Shown: one piece after another, positions 26,973 to 36,356 of the stretch
Layout of the letters: every line of letters starts with the position of its first letter
How positions within the stretch are numbered: the stretch's first letter is position 1
DNA from: Achromobacter denitrificans NBRC 15125
GTDB taxonomy: Bacteria; Pseudomonadota; Gammaproteobacteria; Burkholderiales; Burkholderiaceae_B
Assembly (NCBI RefSeq): GCF_001571365.1
Contig: NZ_BCTQ01000003.1
Location: forward strand, 186,001-250,000
Direction of reading: 5' to 3'
DNA length: 64,000 nucleotides
Notes under the pieces: model-generated
Told to the model about the DNA's origin: nothing
Database searches by the model: none
Seen by the model: only the letters and a program-made list of their open reading frames with translations
Translations under genes and position numbers: made by a program

Positions 26973-27334
26973 GATGCGGGCGCCGTATAAAGAGAGGAGG
27001 AGCAAAACGTGATTTTACCCGTTTAGGGGGTTTTCCCGGAGCTGCCCTTCGATCCGCCCGCGAATGCTCGATTTCGGCTGTTGTTACAAAAGAATTCCGA
27101 GCTTTCGGGATGCCGATATTGCATAGCAGCATTCCACCCTGCTCTTTTAGGATTCGGCGTTTTCATGCCGGACCGGCGGTGCCGGCGGCACATTTATGGT
27201 GCATCGCACCATGTTGCAGCCATCCCGCACCGCGGGAAAACACGAACTATCGCTCCCACGGCGCGACGGTAGGATGCAGCGACCCCATAAATAAAAATGC
27301 ATAGCGCCTACCCGCGCGCTGGCCGTCGCCTCAC

Positions 27335-27892
27335 ATGTCCCGCCCCGAAGCCCCCGCCGAGCCCGTCGAACCGATCATCCCCGCAGAAACCGATCCCGCC
27401 GTAAAAGTGCCGCTGGCCATCGAGGACTGGCTGGCCGTGATCCTGCTGGCCACCCTGGCCATCATTACCTTCCTGAACGTGCTGGTGCGCTATTTCACCG
27501 ACCAGTCGTTCGCGTGGACGGAAGAGATCTCGGTGTTCCTGCTGATCGTCCTGACCATGGCGGGCGGCAGCGTCGCCTTCGTGCGCAACCACCACATCCG
27601 CATCGAGATCCTGGCCGACAACGGCTCGCCGCGCCGCCAGCGCATCATGGCGCTGATCTCCAACGGCTGCGTCCTGGCGTTCTTCCTGCTGCTGACCGTG
27701 CTGTCGGTCAAGCTGGTGGCCGACGAATACATCTACGAAGAGACCTCCCCCGCCATCGGCGTGCCGACCTGGTGGTATTCGATCTGGCTGCCGGTCATGG
27801 CCGCGGCGATTTCGCTGCGCACCCTCGGCATCCTGCGCCGCATCGCGCGCGCGCCGCTGGCCGCCGACACGGCCCGGGGGGAACAGCCATGA
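27335..27892 (+). CDS. TRAP transporter small permease subunit (DctQ type)
   Basis: A 185-residue four-helix membrane protein. Helices are visible near residues 28-50 (EDWLAVILLATLAIITFLNVL), 62-84, 105-128 and 148-166, with the family signature LNVLVRYFTDQSFAWTEEIS and the loop FVRNHHIRIEIL. It pairs with the large permease encoded by the next gene, whose ATG overlaps its stop (ATGA). The first gene of a Q-M-P operon ending at a strong terminator. Substrates of TRAP systems are usually organic acids; none can be named here. Confidence 0.92.
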   Translation: MSRPEAPAEPVEPIIPAETDPAVKVPLAIEDWLAVILLATLAIITFLNVLVRYFTDQSFAWTEEISVFLLIVLTMAGGSVAFVRNHHIRIEILADNGSPRRQRIMALISNGCVLAFFLLLTVLSVKLVADEYIYEETSPAIGVPTWWYSIWLPVMAAAISLRTLGILRRIARAPLAADTARGEQP

Positions 27893-29187
27893 TCGCGGCC
27901 ATCCTCTTTACCGTCTTCATCGTGCTGATGCTGATCGGCGTGCCGGTCGGCGTGGCGCTGGGCCTGGGCGGCACGGTGGCGATCGTGCTGTCCAACCTGG
28001 ACACGCCCTGGTATGGCCTGTTGACGGTGCCGCAGAACTTCTACGCCGGCCTGGCGAAATACCCGCTGCTGGCCATCCCGATGTTCGTCCTGGTGGGCTC
28101 GATCTTCGACCGCTCCGGCGTGGCCAAGCGGCTGGTGGACTTCGCCATCGCCATCGTCGGGCGCGGCCCGGGCATGCTGCCGCTGGTGTCCATCGCGGTG
28201 GCCATGTTCCTGGGCGGGATCTCCGGCTCCGGCCCGGCCTGCGCGGCGGCGGTGGGCGCGGTGATGATCACCGCCATGTCGCGCGCCGGCTATCCCGGCT
28301 CGTTCTCGGCCGCCGTCGTGGCGGCCGGCGCCGCCACGGACATCCTGATCCCGCCGTCGGTCGCCTTCATCATCTATTCGGTGCTGGTGCCCGGCGCCTC
28401 GGTGCCCGCCCTGTTCGCCGCCGGCATGGTGCCCGGCATCCTGGCCGGCCTGGCGCTCATCATCCCGGCCGTGTGGCTGGCCCGCAAGCACAAGATGGGC
28501 GGCCTGGAAGCCCACCTGCCGCGCCCGCCCTTCTGGGCCAGCCTGCGCGAAGCCTCGTGGGGCCTGGCCGCGCCGGTCCTGATCCTGGGCGGGATGCGCA
28601 TGGGCTGGTTCACGCCCACGGAAGCGGCCGTGGTCGCGGTGTTCTACGGCCTGTTCGTCGGCATGTTCATCCACCGCAGCATCAAGCTGCGCGACCTGTT
28701 CACCATCTTGCGCGAGGCCGCCGAACTGTCCGCCGTGATCATGCTGGTGGTGACGCTGGCCGGCATCTTCGCCTGGGCGCTGTCCACGCTCAGCGTGATC
28801 GATCCGATCACGCACGCCATCGTCAACTCGGGCCTGGGCGAATGGGGCGTGCTGGCGCTCTTGATCCTGCTGCTGATGACCGTGGGCATGTTCCTGGACG
28901 GCATCTCCATCTTCCTGATCTTCGTGCCGCTGCTCATGCCCATCGCCAACGCCTATGGCTGGGATCCGGTGTGGTTCGGCGTGATCCTCACCCTGAAGGT
29001 GGCGCTGGGCCAGTTCACCCCGCCGCTGGCGGTGAACCTGATGGTGTCCTGCCGCATCGCCCGCGTGCCCATGGAATCCACGGTGCGCTGGGTGGTGTGG
29101 CTGCTGGGCGCGATGTTCCTGGTGCTGGTCGCGGTGCTGGTGTTCCCGCAGCTGGCGCTGTGGCTGCCGCACAAGCTGGGTTATTGA
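27889..29187 (+). CDS. TRAP transporter large permease subunit (DctM type)
   Basis: A 432-residue membrane protein with about 12 hydrophobic helices. It carries the DctM hallmarks: MLIGVPVGVALGLGG near the N-terminus, LAKYPLLAIPMFVLVGSIFD (about residues 53-72), GGISGSGPACAAAVGAVMI (about 104-122) and the DILIPPSVAFIIYSVL loop, with a second copy of the substrate-site pattern near the C-terminus (FTPPLAVNLMVSCRIA). It forms the proton- or sodium-coupled channel with the small subunit. Start overlaps the upstream stop, giving translational coupling. The solute receptor gene follows 62 bases later. Confidence 0.94.
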   Translation: MIAAILFTVFIVLMLIGVPVGVALGLGGTVAIVLSNLDTPWYGLLTVPQNFYAGLAKYPLLAIPMFVLVGSIFDRSGVAKRLVDFAIAIVGRGPGMLPLVSIAVAMFLGGISGSGPACAAAVGAVMITAMSRAGYPGSFSAAVVAAGAATDILIPPSVAFIIYSVLVPGASVPALFAAGMVPGILAGLALIIPAVWLARKHKMGGLEAHLPRPPFWASLREASWGLAAPVLILGGMRMGWFTPTEAAVVAVFYGLFVGMFIHRSIKLRDLFTILREAAELSAVIMLVVTLAGIFAWALSTLSVIDPITHAIVNSGLGEWGVLALLILLLMTVGMFLDGISIFLIFVPLLMPIANAYGWDPVWFGVILTLKVALGQFTPPLAVNLMVSCRIARVPMESTVRWVVWLLGAMFLVLVAVLVFPQLALWLPHKLGY

Positions 29188-29249
29188 GCAGGCGTTACGA
29201 GTACGCATTACACAACAACAGACAGACTTGCAAAGAGAGGAGACGCAAC

Positions 29250-30278
29250 ATGAAATTCCGCAACTTGATCGGCGCCGCCCTGTGCGCCGCGGCGGTGGTG
29301 GGCATGGCGCCCGCCCACGCGCAGAACTACAAGCCCGAGTACAAGCTGTCGATCGTCGTCGGCACCACCTTCCCGTGGGGCCAGGGCGCGGAAATCTGGT
29401 CCAACCTGGTCCGTGAGCGCACCCAGGGCCGCATCAACATCAAGGTGTATCCCGGCACCTCGCTGGTGCAGGGCGACCAGACCCGCGAATTCACCGCCAT
29501 CCGCCAGGGCGTGATCGACATGGCCGTGGGCTCCACCATCAACTGGTCGCCGCAGGTCAAGCAGCTGAACCTGTTCTCCCTGCCCTTCCTGATGCCCGAC
29601 TACGCCGCCATCGACGCGCTGGTGCAAGGCGACGTGGGCCGCGAAATGTTCAAGCTCATCGAAAAGGCGGGCGTCGTGCCGCTGGCCTGGGGCGAGAACG
29701 GCTACCGCCAGCTGAGCAACTCCAAGCACCAGATCAAGAAGCCCGAGGACATGAAGGGCATGAAGCTGCGCGTGGTGGGTTCGCCGCTCTACATCGACAC
29801 CTTCACCGCGCTGGGCGCCAACCCCACGCAGATGAGCTGGGCCGACGCGCAGCCCGCGCTGGCCAGCGGCGCCGTGGACGGCCAGGAAAATCCCCTGTCC
29901 ATCTACACCGGCTCCAAACTCTACACCGTGGGCCAGAAGAACCTGACCCTGTGGAACTACGTGGCCGACCCGCTGATCTTCGTGGTCAACCGCGAGGTCT
30001 GGAATTCCTGGTCCGAAAAGGACCGCGACATCGTGCGCCAGGCCGCGCTGGACGCCGCCAAGCAGCAGATCGTGATCGCCCGCAAGGGCGTGACGCCCGA
30101 GGATCCTTCGCTGCTGAAGGAGATCGAGGGCCACGGCGTCACCGTGACCTCGCTGTCCGCGGCCGACCACGAAGCCTTCGTGAAGATCACGAAGCCCGTC
30201 TATGACAAGTGGAAGAAGCAGATCGGCGAAGACCTGGTGAGCCTGGCCGAGAAGTCGATCGCCAACCGCAAGAAGTAA
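29250..30278 (+). CDS. TRAP transporter periplasmic solute receptor (DctP/TAXI-like DctP family)
   Basis: A 342-residue periplasmic receptor. Signal peptide ends at PAHAQ (about residue 24); the mature chain begins NYKPEYKLSIVVGTTFPWGQG. The ligand-anchoring Arg region characteristic of DctP proteins is in MKGMKLRVVGSPLYIDTF (about residue 171) and the AVDGQENPLSIY segment follows (about residue 209). AGAGAGGAGACGCAAC gives a strong ribosome site, fitting the excess of receptor over permease. The gene ends 98 bases before a factor-independent terminator. The receptor has no close marker that would give its ligand. Confidence 0.93.
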   Translation: MKFRNLIGAALCAAAVVGMAPAHAQNYKPEYKLSIVVGTTFPWGQGAEIWSNLVRERTQGRINIKVYPGTSLVQGDQTREFTAIRQGVIDMAVGSTINWSPQVKQLNLFSLPFLMPDYAAIDALVQGDVGREMFKLIEKAGVVPLAWGENGYRQLSNSKHQIKKPEDMKGMKLRVVGSPLYIDTFTALGANPTQMSWADAQPALASGAVDGQENPLSIYTGSKLYTVGQKNLTLWNYVADPLIFVVNREVWNSWSEKDRDIVRQAALDAAKQQIVIARKGVTPEDPSLLKEIEGHGVTVTSLSAADHEAFVKITKPVYDKWKKQIGEDLVSLAEKSIANRKK

Positions 30279-30376
30279 ATCCGCGACACGCGGACCCGCA
30301 AGAACACTGCAAGCCCCAGGGGAACCGGCGGCGCAAGCCGCCAACCGAGGCAGGGACATCAGATCCCGCCCGCCAA

Positions 30377-30412
30377 CGGGCGCCGGCCACAAGCTGGCGC
30401 CCGTATTTTTTT
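30377..30412 (+). terminator. Factor-independent terminator of the TRAP operon
   Basis: CGGGCGCCGGC and GCTGGCGCCCG form an 11-base stem (one G-U pair) with a CACAA loop at 30377-30403, followed by TATTTTTTT. This is the clearest terminator in the window and closes the plus-strand TRAP genes before the convergent greB. Confidence 0.88.
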
Positions 30413-30448
30413 GGGCGCGCCGCGAGCGTCCGGGCGCCCCCCGCCCGG

Positions 30449-31000
30449 CTACTCCGGATACGCGACTTCCAGGATGTCCAGCTCCTCGATCCCGCCCGGC
30501 GTGCGCAGGACCACGGTATCGCCTTCCCTGGCCTTGATCAGGGCGCGCGCCACCGGGGAAATCCAGCTGATCTTGCCGGCCAGGGGCTCGGCCTCGTCGA
30601 CGCCCACGATGGTCACGCGGTGTTCCTCGCCGGCCTTGTCGGAATACAGCACCGTGGCGCCGAAGAACACCTGGTCGCGATTGGGCTGGGCGGCGGGGTC
30701 GACGACCTCGGCGATGTCCAGCCGCTTGGTCAGGAAGCGCATGCGGCGGTCGATTTCGCGCAGGCGCTTCTTGCCGTAGAGATAGTCGCCGTTCTCGGAA
30801 CGGTCGCCGTTGGACGCGGCCCAGGACACCACCTGCACGACGGCCGGGCGCTCCACGTTCATCAGCTGCGTCAGCTCGCCGCGCAGGCGTTCGTAGCCGC
30901 CGGGCGTCATGTAGTTCTTGGTTCCCGCCGGCAGCGCCTGGGCCTGCGGCAGGTCGTCGTCGTCCTCGTGATCGGACTCTTTAACAAAAGCTTTGTTCAT
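30449..31000 (-). CDS. greB: Transcription elongation factor GreB
   Basis: A 183-residue Gre factor that rescues backtracked RNA polymerase by stimulating transcript cleavage. After a short acidic N-terminal extension (ESDHEDDDDLPQ) comes the coiled-coil domain with the conserved tip region SNGDRSENGDYLYGKKRLREID (acidic residues at the tip), then the FKBP-like domain (VFFGATVLYSDKAGEEHRVTIVG) and EGDTVVLRTPGGIEELDILEV. The YLYGKKRLREIDRR pattern and basic surface favour GreB over GreA. It is monocistronic, with the PHP phosphatase gene 71 bases upstream on the same strand. Confidence 0.94.
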   Translation of the reverse strand: MNKAFVKESDHEDDDDLPQAQALPAGTKNYMTPGGYERLRGELTQLMNVERPAVVQVVSWAASNGDRSENGDYLYGKKRLREIDRRMRFLTKRLDIAEVVDPAAQPNRDQVFFGATVLYSDKAGEEHRVTIVGVDEAEPLAGKISWISPVARALIKAREGDTVVLRTPGGIEELDILEVAYPE

Positions 31001-31071
31001 GGCGGTTGCGCCGCTCGGGCGCGGTCATAGTCGATAGCTTGGAAGGCAAGGCGGCGGCGCCGCCGCCCGCG

Positions 31072-31917
31072 TCAGAACCAGTCGTGCCAGACCGGCTTAA
31101 GATCGGAGGGCAGCGCCGGCAGGCGGCCCAGGTCCATCCGGCTTTCCTTCGGGCTGTGGAAGTCGGACCCGCGCGACGCCAGGAACCCGTAGCGGCGCGC
31201 CACGTCGGCATACTGGCGCGCTTCCTCGGCCGTATGGCTGCCGGTGTTGACCTCGATGCCCACGCCGCCCAGCTGCAGGAATTCGTCGAACAGCGCGGCG
31301 AACTGCAAGGGCGTGTACTTGTAGCGGCCCGGATGCGCGATGACGGCCAGCCCGCCCGCGCCGCGTATCCAGCCCACCGCCTCCGCCAGCGTGGCCCATT
31401 GCATGGGCACGTGGCCGGGGCGGTCGTCGCCCAGATGCTTGTTGAAGACGGTCTGCACGTCGGGGCAGTACCCGGCCTCGACCAGGTAGCGCGCGAAGTG
31501 CGTGCGGCTGATGAGCTCCGGGTTGCCGGCGAACGGCAGCGCGCCTTCGTAGGCGCCCGGCATGCCCATGTCCGCCAGGCGCTCTCCGATGCGCTTGGCG
31601 CGTTCGGCGCGGCCGGCGCGGGTTTTGCGCAGCCCTTCGATCAGGACGGTGTTTTCGGGATCGAAACGCAGCCCCACGATATGCACCGTCAGGCCCGCCC
31701 ACGTGACCGAGATCTCGACGCCGGTGGCGAAATCCATGCCGACCTCGCGCGCCGCGCTGGCGGCTTCCGCCAGGCCGCCGACTTCATCGTGGTCGGTCAG
31801 CGCCCAGACGTCCACGCCGTTGGCGCGCGCGCGCTGCGCCACATCGCGCGGCGCGAGCGCGCCGTCCGAGACGGTGGAATGGCAATGCAGGTCGATATTC
31901 AGGGTACGCGCGTTCAT
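31072..31917 (-). CDS. rnm: PHP-domain 3',5'-nucleoside bisphosphate phosphatase/RNase AM (YciV type)
   Basis: A 281-residue PHP-superfamily metal hydrolase. The first metal motif is IDLHCHSTVSDGALAP (residues about 6-21), then VWALTDHDEVGG (about 38-49), a conserved Glu in GVEISVTWAGLTVHIVG, and C-terminal VIAHPGRYKYT and SRGSDFHSPKES. This arrangement matches the YciV family, which releases 5' nucleotides from RNA 5' ends and 3',5'-bisphosphates. The start was set at MNARTLNIDLH because 28 upstream in-frame residues are not family-like. It lies just upstream of greB on the same strand, a plausible small RNA-metabolism unit. Confidence 0.88.
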   Translation of the reverse strand: MNARTLNIDLHCHSTVSDGALAPRDVAQRARANGVDVWALTDHDEVGGLAEAASAAREVGMDFATGVEISVTWAGLTVHIVGLRFDPENTVLIEGLRKTRAGRAERAKRIGERLADMGMPGAYEGALPFAGNPELISRTHFARYLVEAGYCPDVQTVFNKHLGDDRPGHVPMQWATLAEAVGWIRGAGGLAVIAHPGRYKYTPLQFAALFDEFLQLGGVGIEVNTGSHTAEEARQYADVARRYGFLASRGSDFHSPKESRMDLGRLPALPSDLKPVWHDWF

Positions 31918-32026
31918 GGGCCTATTGTAGAGAAGGCCCGCCGACGTGGATAGCGCCCTGTCCGTCCCTGGTTTGGCGGGGTGACGCCAGGGCCTGTGCA
32001 AAGGCTCGATTTGGTATGAACGGGCC

Positions 32027-32962
32027 CTAAGCCAGCAGGAAGGCCGCCACCGGCTCCACCTGCTCGTCGGCGATCAGGGTGGGCGCGTGGCCCACGCCGC
32101 GCACCTCGTGCGCCTGGGCGCGCGGGTTGCGCGCCAACATCTCCTCGACCGTGGCGCGCGTCAGCAGGTCCGACCGTTCGCCGCGCACGATCAGCACCGG
32201 GCAGGCCACGGTGTCATAGGCGCGCCACAGGATCTGCTCGCCGGCGGCCAGTTCCTCGGGCGTCTGCGCGGCCAGGGCCTGCGACAACGCCAGGTCATAG
32301 TGCTTGACCCATTTGCCGCCCTGCTCCGGGTAGAGATAGCGGGCCAGGTCGGCCCATTGCGCGTCCGTGTGCGGGCCGAAGGTCTCCGAATTGGCGCGCA
32401 TCGTCGCCACGGCCTCTTCGAACGATGCGAATTCGCCGGGCTCGCCCACGTACTGGCCGATGCGGGCCAGCGCGCCGGTTTCCAGCCGCGGGCCGACGTC
32501 GTTGAGCACCAGCTTGTCCAGGCGCACGCCTTCGCCGGGCGGCAGCATGCCCGCATGCGGCCGCAAGGCCAGCATGGCCTGGGCGAACACCGCCGCGCCG
32601 GAGAGCGCCAGCCCGATCAGCCCGCCCATGGAGGTGCCCAGCCACGCCAGTCGCGCCGGCCGCAGCCGGGCGATCAGGGTCACCATGTCGGACACGTATT
32701 GCGGCACCGTGTAGAACGCCGGATTGGACAGCCAGTCCGAGCGGCCCCGGCCCACCACGTCGGGGCAGACCACGCGGTAGCGGCCGGCCAGGCGGCGGGC
32801 CAGCGTGTCGAAATCCCGGCCGCTGCGGGTCAGGCCGTGCACGCAGACCAGCACCTGGTCGTTGGCGGGATCGCCCCATTCCCAATAGGCCATGCGATGC
32901 AGGCCCGCCGGGCTGGCGCAAGTGACAAATTCCAAACGGGGTTCCAGGCTGGCGTCCACCAT
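32027..32962 (-). CDS. Alpha/beta-fold hydrolase
   Basis: A 311-residue serine hydrolase. The oxyanion segment LVCVHGLTRSGRDFDTLA (about residue 40), the nucleophile elbow WLGTSMGGLIG (Ser about residue 111), an acidic residue in PVLIVRGERSDLL and the His in EVRGVGHAPTLIADEQ complete the triad. There is no signal peptide. The family contains esterases, C-C hydrolases and haloperoxidases, so substrate cannot be given. It stands alone, transcribed divergently from cfa across a 337-base gap. Confidence 0.85.
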   Translation of the reverse strand: MVDASLEPRLEFVTCASPAGLHRMAYWEWGDPANDQVLVCVHGLTRSGRDFDTLARRLAGRYRVVCPDVVGRGRSDWLSNPAFYTVPQYVSDMVTLIARLRPARLAWLGTSMGGLIGLALSGAAVFAQAMLALRPHAGMLPPGEGVRLDKLVLNDVGPRLETGALARIGQYVGEPGEFASFEEAVATMRANSETFGPHTDAQWADLARYLYPEQGGKWVKHYDLALSQALAAQTPEELAAGEQILWRAYDTVACPVLIVRGERSDLLTRATVEEMLARNPRAQAHEVRGVGHAPTLIADEQVEPVAAFLLA

Positions 32963-33203
32963 CGATACACTCCACGAATCCGTGCGCGCCGATACGGCGG
33001 CGCGCTAGGCCGGTATCTTATAGGACGGCGACGGGGCGCGTAGTGTAATCGCGCCGGGCGTGCCGGCGCATGACAGCCGCTCGGACAGCGGCATCCGGGC
33101 CACGGTCCTGGACTATCGGCGCGGTCGTCGCTACGATCATCCCATCCGGATCGACGCCCCGCCCGCCGGGCGGCCAGGGAATTGCGGTTGCCTATCGGCG
33201 CGA

Positions 33204-33221
33204 TCCAATCATTAAATTGGA
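33204..33221. promoter_or_regulatory. Short palindromic site upstream of cfa
   Basis: TCCAAT-CATTAA-ATTGGA is a perfect 6-base dyad, 79 bases before the cfa start in the 337-base gap shared with the divergent hydrolase gene. It is AT-rich compared with its surroundings and could be an operator or part of a promoter. Nothing else is seen in the gap. Confidence 0.35.
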
Positions 33222-33299
33222 GTTGCCCGGCCTTTCGCGCCACAGTTCAGAGTCTCAGCATTGCCAGATCAGTCTTCCCAAAATTGATATGGAGTCCGT

Positions 33300-34481
33300 A
33301 TGCAGCAAAGCAGTCCCGCCACCCCGCTAGCCACCGACGATCGCGCGGTCGCCCTCCCTCCCCCCGAAGCCCCCAAAGTGTTGCAGGACGTCCTGGCCCG
33401 AGCCGACGTCCAGATCAACGGCACGCGCCCCTGGGACATCCATGTGCACGACAAGCACATGTACGACCGCGTCTTCGCGAGCTGGTCGCTGGGCCTGGGC
33501 GAGTCCTACATGGATGGGGAATGGGACTGCGACGAGCTCGACGAACTGTTCACCCGCCTGTTGCGCGCCGACATGGGGTCGGCGGCGCTGGGCCTGGCGC
33601 GCGTCAAGCTGATCGCCGAGCACCTGCGCCACAAGCTGTTCAACCTCCAGTCCAAGCACCGCGCCTTCGAGGTCGGCAAGCAGCACTATGACGCCGGCAA
33701 CGACGTGTTCGAAGCCATGCTGGACAGCCGCATGATCTATTCCTGCGCCTACTGGGAAAACGCCGGCACGCTGGAGGAAGCGCAACTGGCCAAGCTGGAC
33801 ATGATTTGCCGCAAGCTGCAGCTCAAGCCGGGCGAAACCCTGCTGGACATCGGCTGCGGCTGGGGCGGGCTGGCCAAGTTCGCGGCCGAGCGCTATGGCG
33901 TCAAGGTCACCGGCGTGACCGTCTCCAAGGAACAGCTGGCGCTGGCGCAGGAACGCGTGAAGGGCCTGCCCGTGGAACTGCTGCTGCAGGATTACCGCGA
34001 CCTCCAGGGCAGCTTCGACAAGGTGGTGTCGGTGGGCATGTTCGAACACGTGGGCCCCAAGAACTACGACACCTACTTCAGCCACGTGCAGCGCCTGATG
34101 GCGCCGGACGGCGCATTCCTGCTGCACACCATCGGCATCGCGTCCACCAGCCAGAGCACCGACCCCTGGATCGACCGCTACGTCTTCCCCAACGGCAAGC
34201 TGCCCTCGGCGCGCGAGATCGCGACGGCCGTGGAAGGCCGCTTCATCATCGAGGACTGGCACAACTTCGGCGCCGACTACGACCGCACGCTGATGGCGTG
34301 GTGGGAGAACTTCGAGCGCGCCTGGCCCGAGCTCGAACCGCGCTACGGCACGCGCTTCTACCGCATGTGGAAATACTATCTGATGTGCTGCGCGGGCTTC
34401 TTCCGGTCGCGCGAGGGCCAGCTCTGGCAGGTGATGCTGACCCATCCGCAACGCCGGGACACGTACCGCTCGCTGCGCTGA
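33300..34481 (+). CDS. cfa: Cyclopropane-fatty-acyl-phospholipid synthase
   Basis: A 393-residue SAM-dependent enzyme that adds a methylene bridge to unsaturated acyl chains of membrane phospholipids. The lipid-binding N-terminal domain (VLARADVQINGTRPWDIHVH, LGLGESYMDGEWDCDELDELF) is followed by HYDAGNDVFEAMLDSRMIYSCAYW and the SAM site LLDIGCGWGGLAKFAAERYG (about residues 181-200); the catalytic Cys region MCCAGFFRSREGQLWQVML is close to the C-terminus. Start has GGAG 6 bases upstream. It is a single gene, usually stationary-phase or acid induced in proteobacteria, though no sigma-S promoter could be assigned here. Confidence 0.95.
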   Translation: MQQSSPATPLATDDRAVALPPPEAPKVLQDVLARADVQINGTRPWDIHVHDKHMYDRVFASWSLGLGESYMDGEWDCDELDELFTRLLRADMGSAALGLARVKLIAEHLRHKLFNLQSKHRAFEVGKQHYDAGNDVFEAMLDSRMIYSCAYWENAGTLEEAQLAKLDMICRKLQLKPGETLLDIGCGWGGLAKFAAERYGVKVTGVTVSKEQLALAQERVKGLPVELLLQDYRDLQGSFDKVVSVGMFEHVGPKNYDTYFSHVQRLMAPDGAFLLHTIGIASTSQSTDPWIDRYVFPNGKLPSAREIATAVEGRFIIEDWHNFGADYDRTLMAWWENFERAWPELEPRYGTRFYRMWKYYLMCCAGFFRSREGQLWQVMLTHPQRRDTYRSLR

Positions 34482-34500
34482 GCGCGGCGGCGCCCCGCGG

Positions 34501-34538
34501 ATCCGGGCGTCCGCCGCCGATGGGCGGCCCGCCCGGAT
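34501..34538. terminator. Bidirectional hairpin between convergent cfa and GMC oxidoreductase genes
   Basis: ATCCGGGCG (34501-34509) pairs with CGCCCGGAT (34530-34538), and the loop itself can pair through CCGCC/GGCGG. It occupies the 68-base gap between the two convergent stops. No T-run follows, so termination strength is uncertain. Confidence 0.5.
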
Positions 34539-34549
34539 GACTCCACGCC

Positions 34550-36166
34550 TTACGCGCCTGCCGCCGCGTCCTCGCGCATCATCTCCGCCGCGCGCTCCGC
34601 GATCATGATGGTCGGGGAATTGGTGTTGCCCGAGGTGATCAGCGGCATGACCGAAGCGTCGGCGATGCGCAGTCCTTCCAGGCCGTGCACCCGCAGCCGC
34701 GCGTCCACCACCGCGCCGCCGTCGGCATCGCGTCCCATGGCGCAGGTGCCCACCGGATGGAAGATGGTGGTGCCGATCTTGCCGGCCGCCTCGCGCAGCT
34801 CGGCTTCCGTCTGGAAGGCCGGCCCGGGCAGCCATTCCTGCGGCCGGTAGCGCGCCAGCGCGGGCGCCGCGGCGATCCGGCGCACCAGGCGGATGGAGTC
34901 CGCCGCCACGCGCAGGTCTTCCTCGGTGCTGAGATAGTTGGGCGCGATGACGGGCGCCAGGCCCGCGCCCGGCGAGCCCTGCACGTGCACGCTGCCGCGC
35001 GAGGTGGGCCGCAGGTTGCACACGCTGGCGGTGAAGGCATCGAAGCCGTGCAGGGGTTCGCCGAAGGCGCCCAGCGACAGCGGCTGGACGTGGAACTCCA
35101 CGTTGGCGCGCGCCTGGCCGGGGTCCGACTTGGCGAACGCGCCCAGTTGCGACGGCGCCATGCTCATCGGCCCGCTGCGATTGACCAGGTATTCGAGGCC
35201 GATGCCGGCCTTGCCCCACCAGGTCGAGGCGATGCGGTTGAGCGTCTTGACGCCGCTTACCTTGAGGATGACCCGCAGTTGCAGATGGTCCTGCAGGTTC
35301 TCGCCCACGCCGGGCAAGGCGTGGCGCAGCGCGATGCCGCTTTCGCGCAGCCGGGCCGGTTCGCCCACGCCCGACAGTTCCAGCAATTGCGGCGTGTTCA
35401 CGGCCCCGGCGGACAGCACCACCTCGCGGCTCGCCCGCACGCCGACGCTGGCGCCGCCGCGCCGCAGCTGCACGCCCACGCAGCGCTTGCCTTCGAAGAG
35501 CAGATGTTCGGCCTGCACGCCGGTTTCCACGCGCAGGTTGGCGCGCTTGCGCGCCGGCCGCAGGAAGGCCTTGGACGTGTTCCAGCGCCAGCCGCGGCGC
35601 TGGTTCACTTCGAAATAGCCGCTGCCGAAGTTGTCGCCCCGGTTGAAATCCTGCACGCGCGGAATGCCCTCCTGCTCCGCCGCGGCGGCGAAGGCTTCCA
35701 GGATGTCCCAGCGCAGCCGTTGCGGCTCCACCCGCCATTCGCCGCCGGCGCCGTGGCAGTCGTCGCCCCCGCGGTGGTGATCTTCGCTGCGCTTGAACAC
35801 CGGCAGCACCTGGTCCCACCCCCAGGCCGGATCCCCCGACAGGGCGGCCCAGTCCTCGTAGTCCTGGCGCTGGCCGCGCATATAGATCATGCCGTTGATC
35901 GACGAGCAGCCGCCCAGCACCCGGCCGCGCGGATAGATCAGGGAGCGGCCGCCCAGGCCGGGCTCGGCCGCGGTGCGGTACATCCAGTCCGTGCGCGGGT
36001 TGCCGATGCAGTGCAGGTACCCCACGGGGATGTGGATCCAGTGGTAGTTGTCGCGCCCGCCGGCCTCCAGCAGCAGCACCCGCAACGCCGGATCCTGGCT
36101 CAACCGGTTGGCCAGCACGCAGCCGGCCGACCCCGCGCCCACGATGATGTAGTCGTACGTCTCCAT
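34550..36166 (-). CDS. GMC-family FAD oxidoreductase (choline dehydrogenase-like)
   Basis: A 538-residue glucose-methanol-choline oxidoreductase. The FAD Rossmann motif DYIIVGAGSAGCVLANRLS is at residues 4-22, LLEAGGRD follows, the first GMC signature is GGCSSINGMIYMRGQRQDYE (about residues 85-104), and the catalytic His region is FHPVGTCAMG (about 470) with NTNSPTIMIAERAAEMM at the end. Substrate in this family ranges over alcohols such as choline, polyethylene glycol and aryl alcohols; there is no betaine aldehyde dehydrogenase nearby, so choline is not supported. A LysR gene is divergent across 190 bases and likely controls it. Confidence 0.9.
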   Translation of the reverse strand: METYDYIIVGAGSAGCVLANRLSQDPALRVLLLEAGGRDNYHWIHIPVGYLHCIGNPRTDWMYRTAAEPGLGGRSLIYPRGRVLGGCSSINGMIYMRGQRQDYEDWAALSGDPAWGWDQVLPVFKRSEDHHRGGDDCHGAGGEWRVEPQRLRWDILEAFAAAAEQEGIPRVQDFNRGDNFGSGYFEVNQRRGWRWNTSKAFLRPARKRANLRVETGVQAEHLLFEGKRCVGVQLRRGGASVGVRASREVVLSAGAVNTPQLLELSGVGEPARLRESGIALRHALPGVGENLQDHLQLRVILKVSGVKTLNRIASTWWGKAGIGLEYLVNRSGPMSMAPSQLGAFAKSDPGQARANVEFHVQPLSLGAFGEPLHGFDAFTASVCNLRPTSRGSVHVQGSPGAGLAPVIAPNYLSTEEDLRVAADSIRLVRRIAAAPALARYRPQEWLPGPAFQTEAELREAAGKIGTTIFHPVGTCAMGRDADGGAVVDARLRVHGLEGLRIADASVMPLITSGNTNSPTIMIAERAAEMMREDAAAGA

Positions 36167-36356
36167 AAGCTCTTCTTATCTGCTTGCCGGGGCAATGCGT
36201 CCGCCGGCGGGGTGAGCCGACCCGGCTGCGGCACAGGGCGCGCGCCGGGCATCTGCCGTGACTCTGGCGCAGGCCCGCGCAACTGTCCAATGATTTGTTG
36301 AAAAACACCTTATAAGCAACTCTAATAATGCCCAGCGCCCTTCTCCTGGACTGCCC

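Noticed and set aside
34550-36166. Choline dehydrogenase (betA)
   Set aside because: GMC family is certain but no betB, betI or choline transporter is present, so the substrate was left open.
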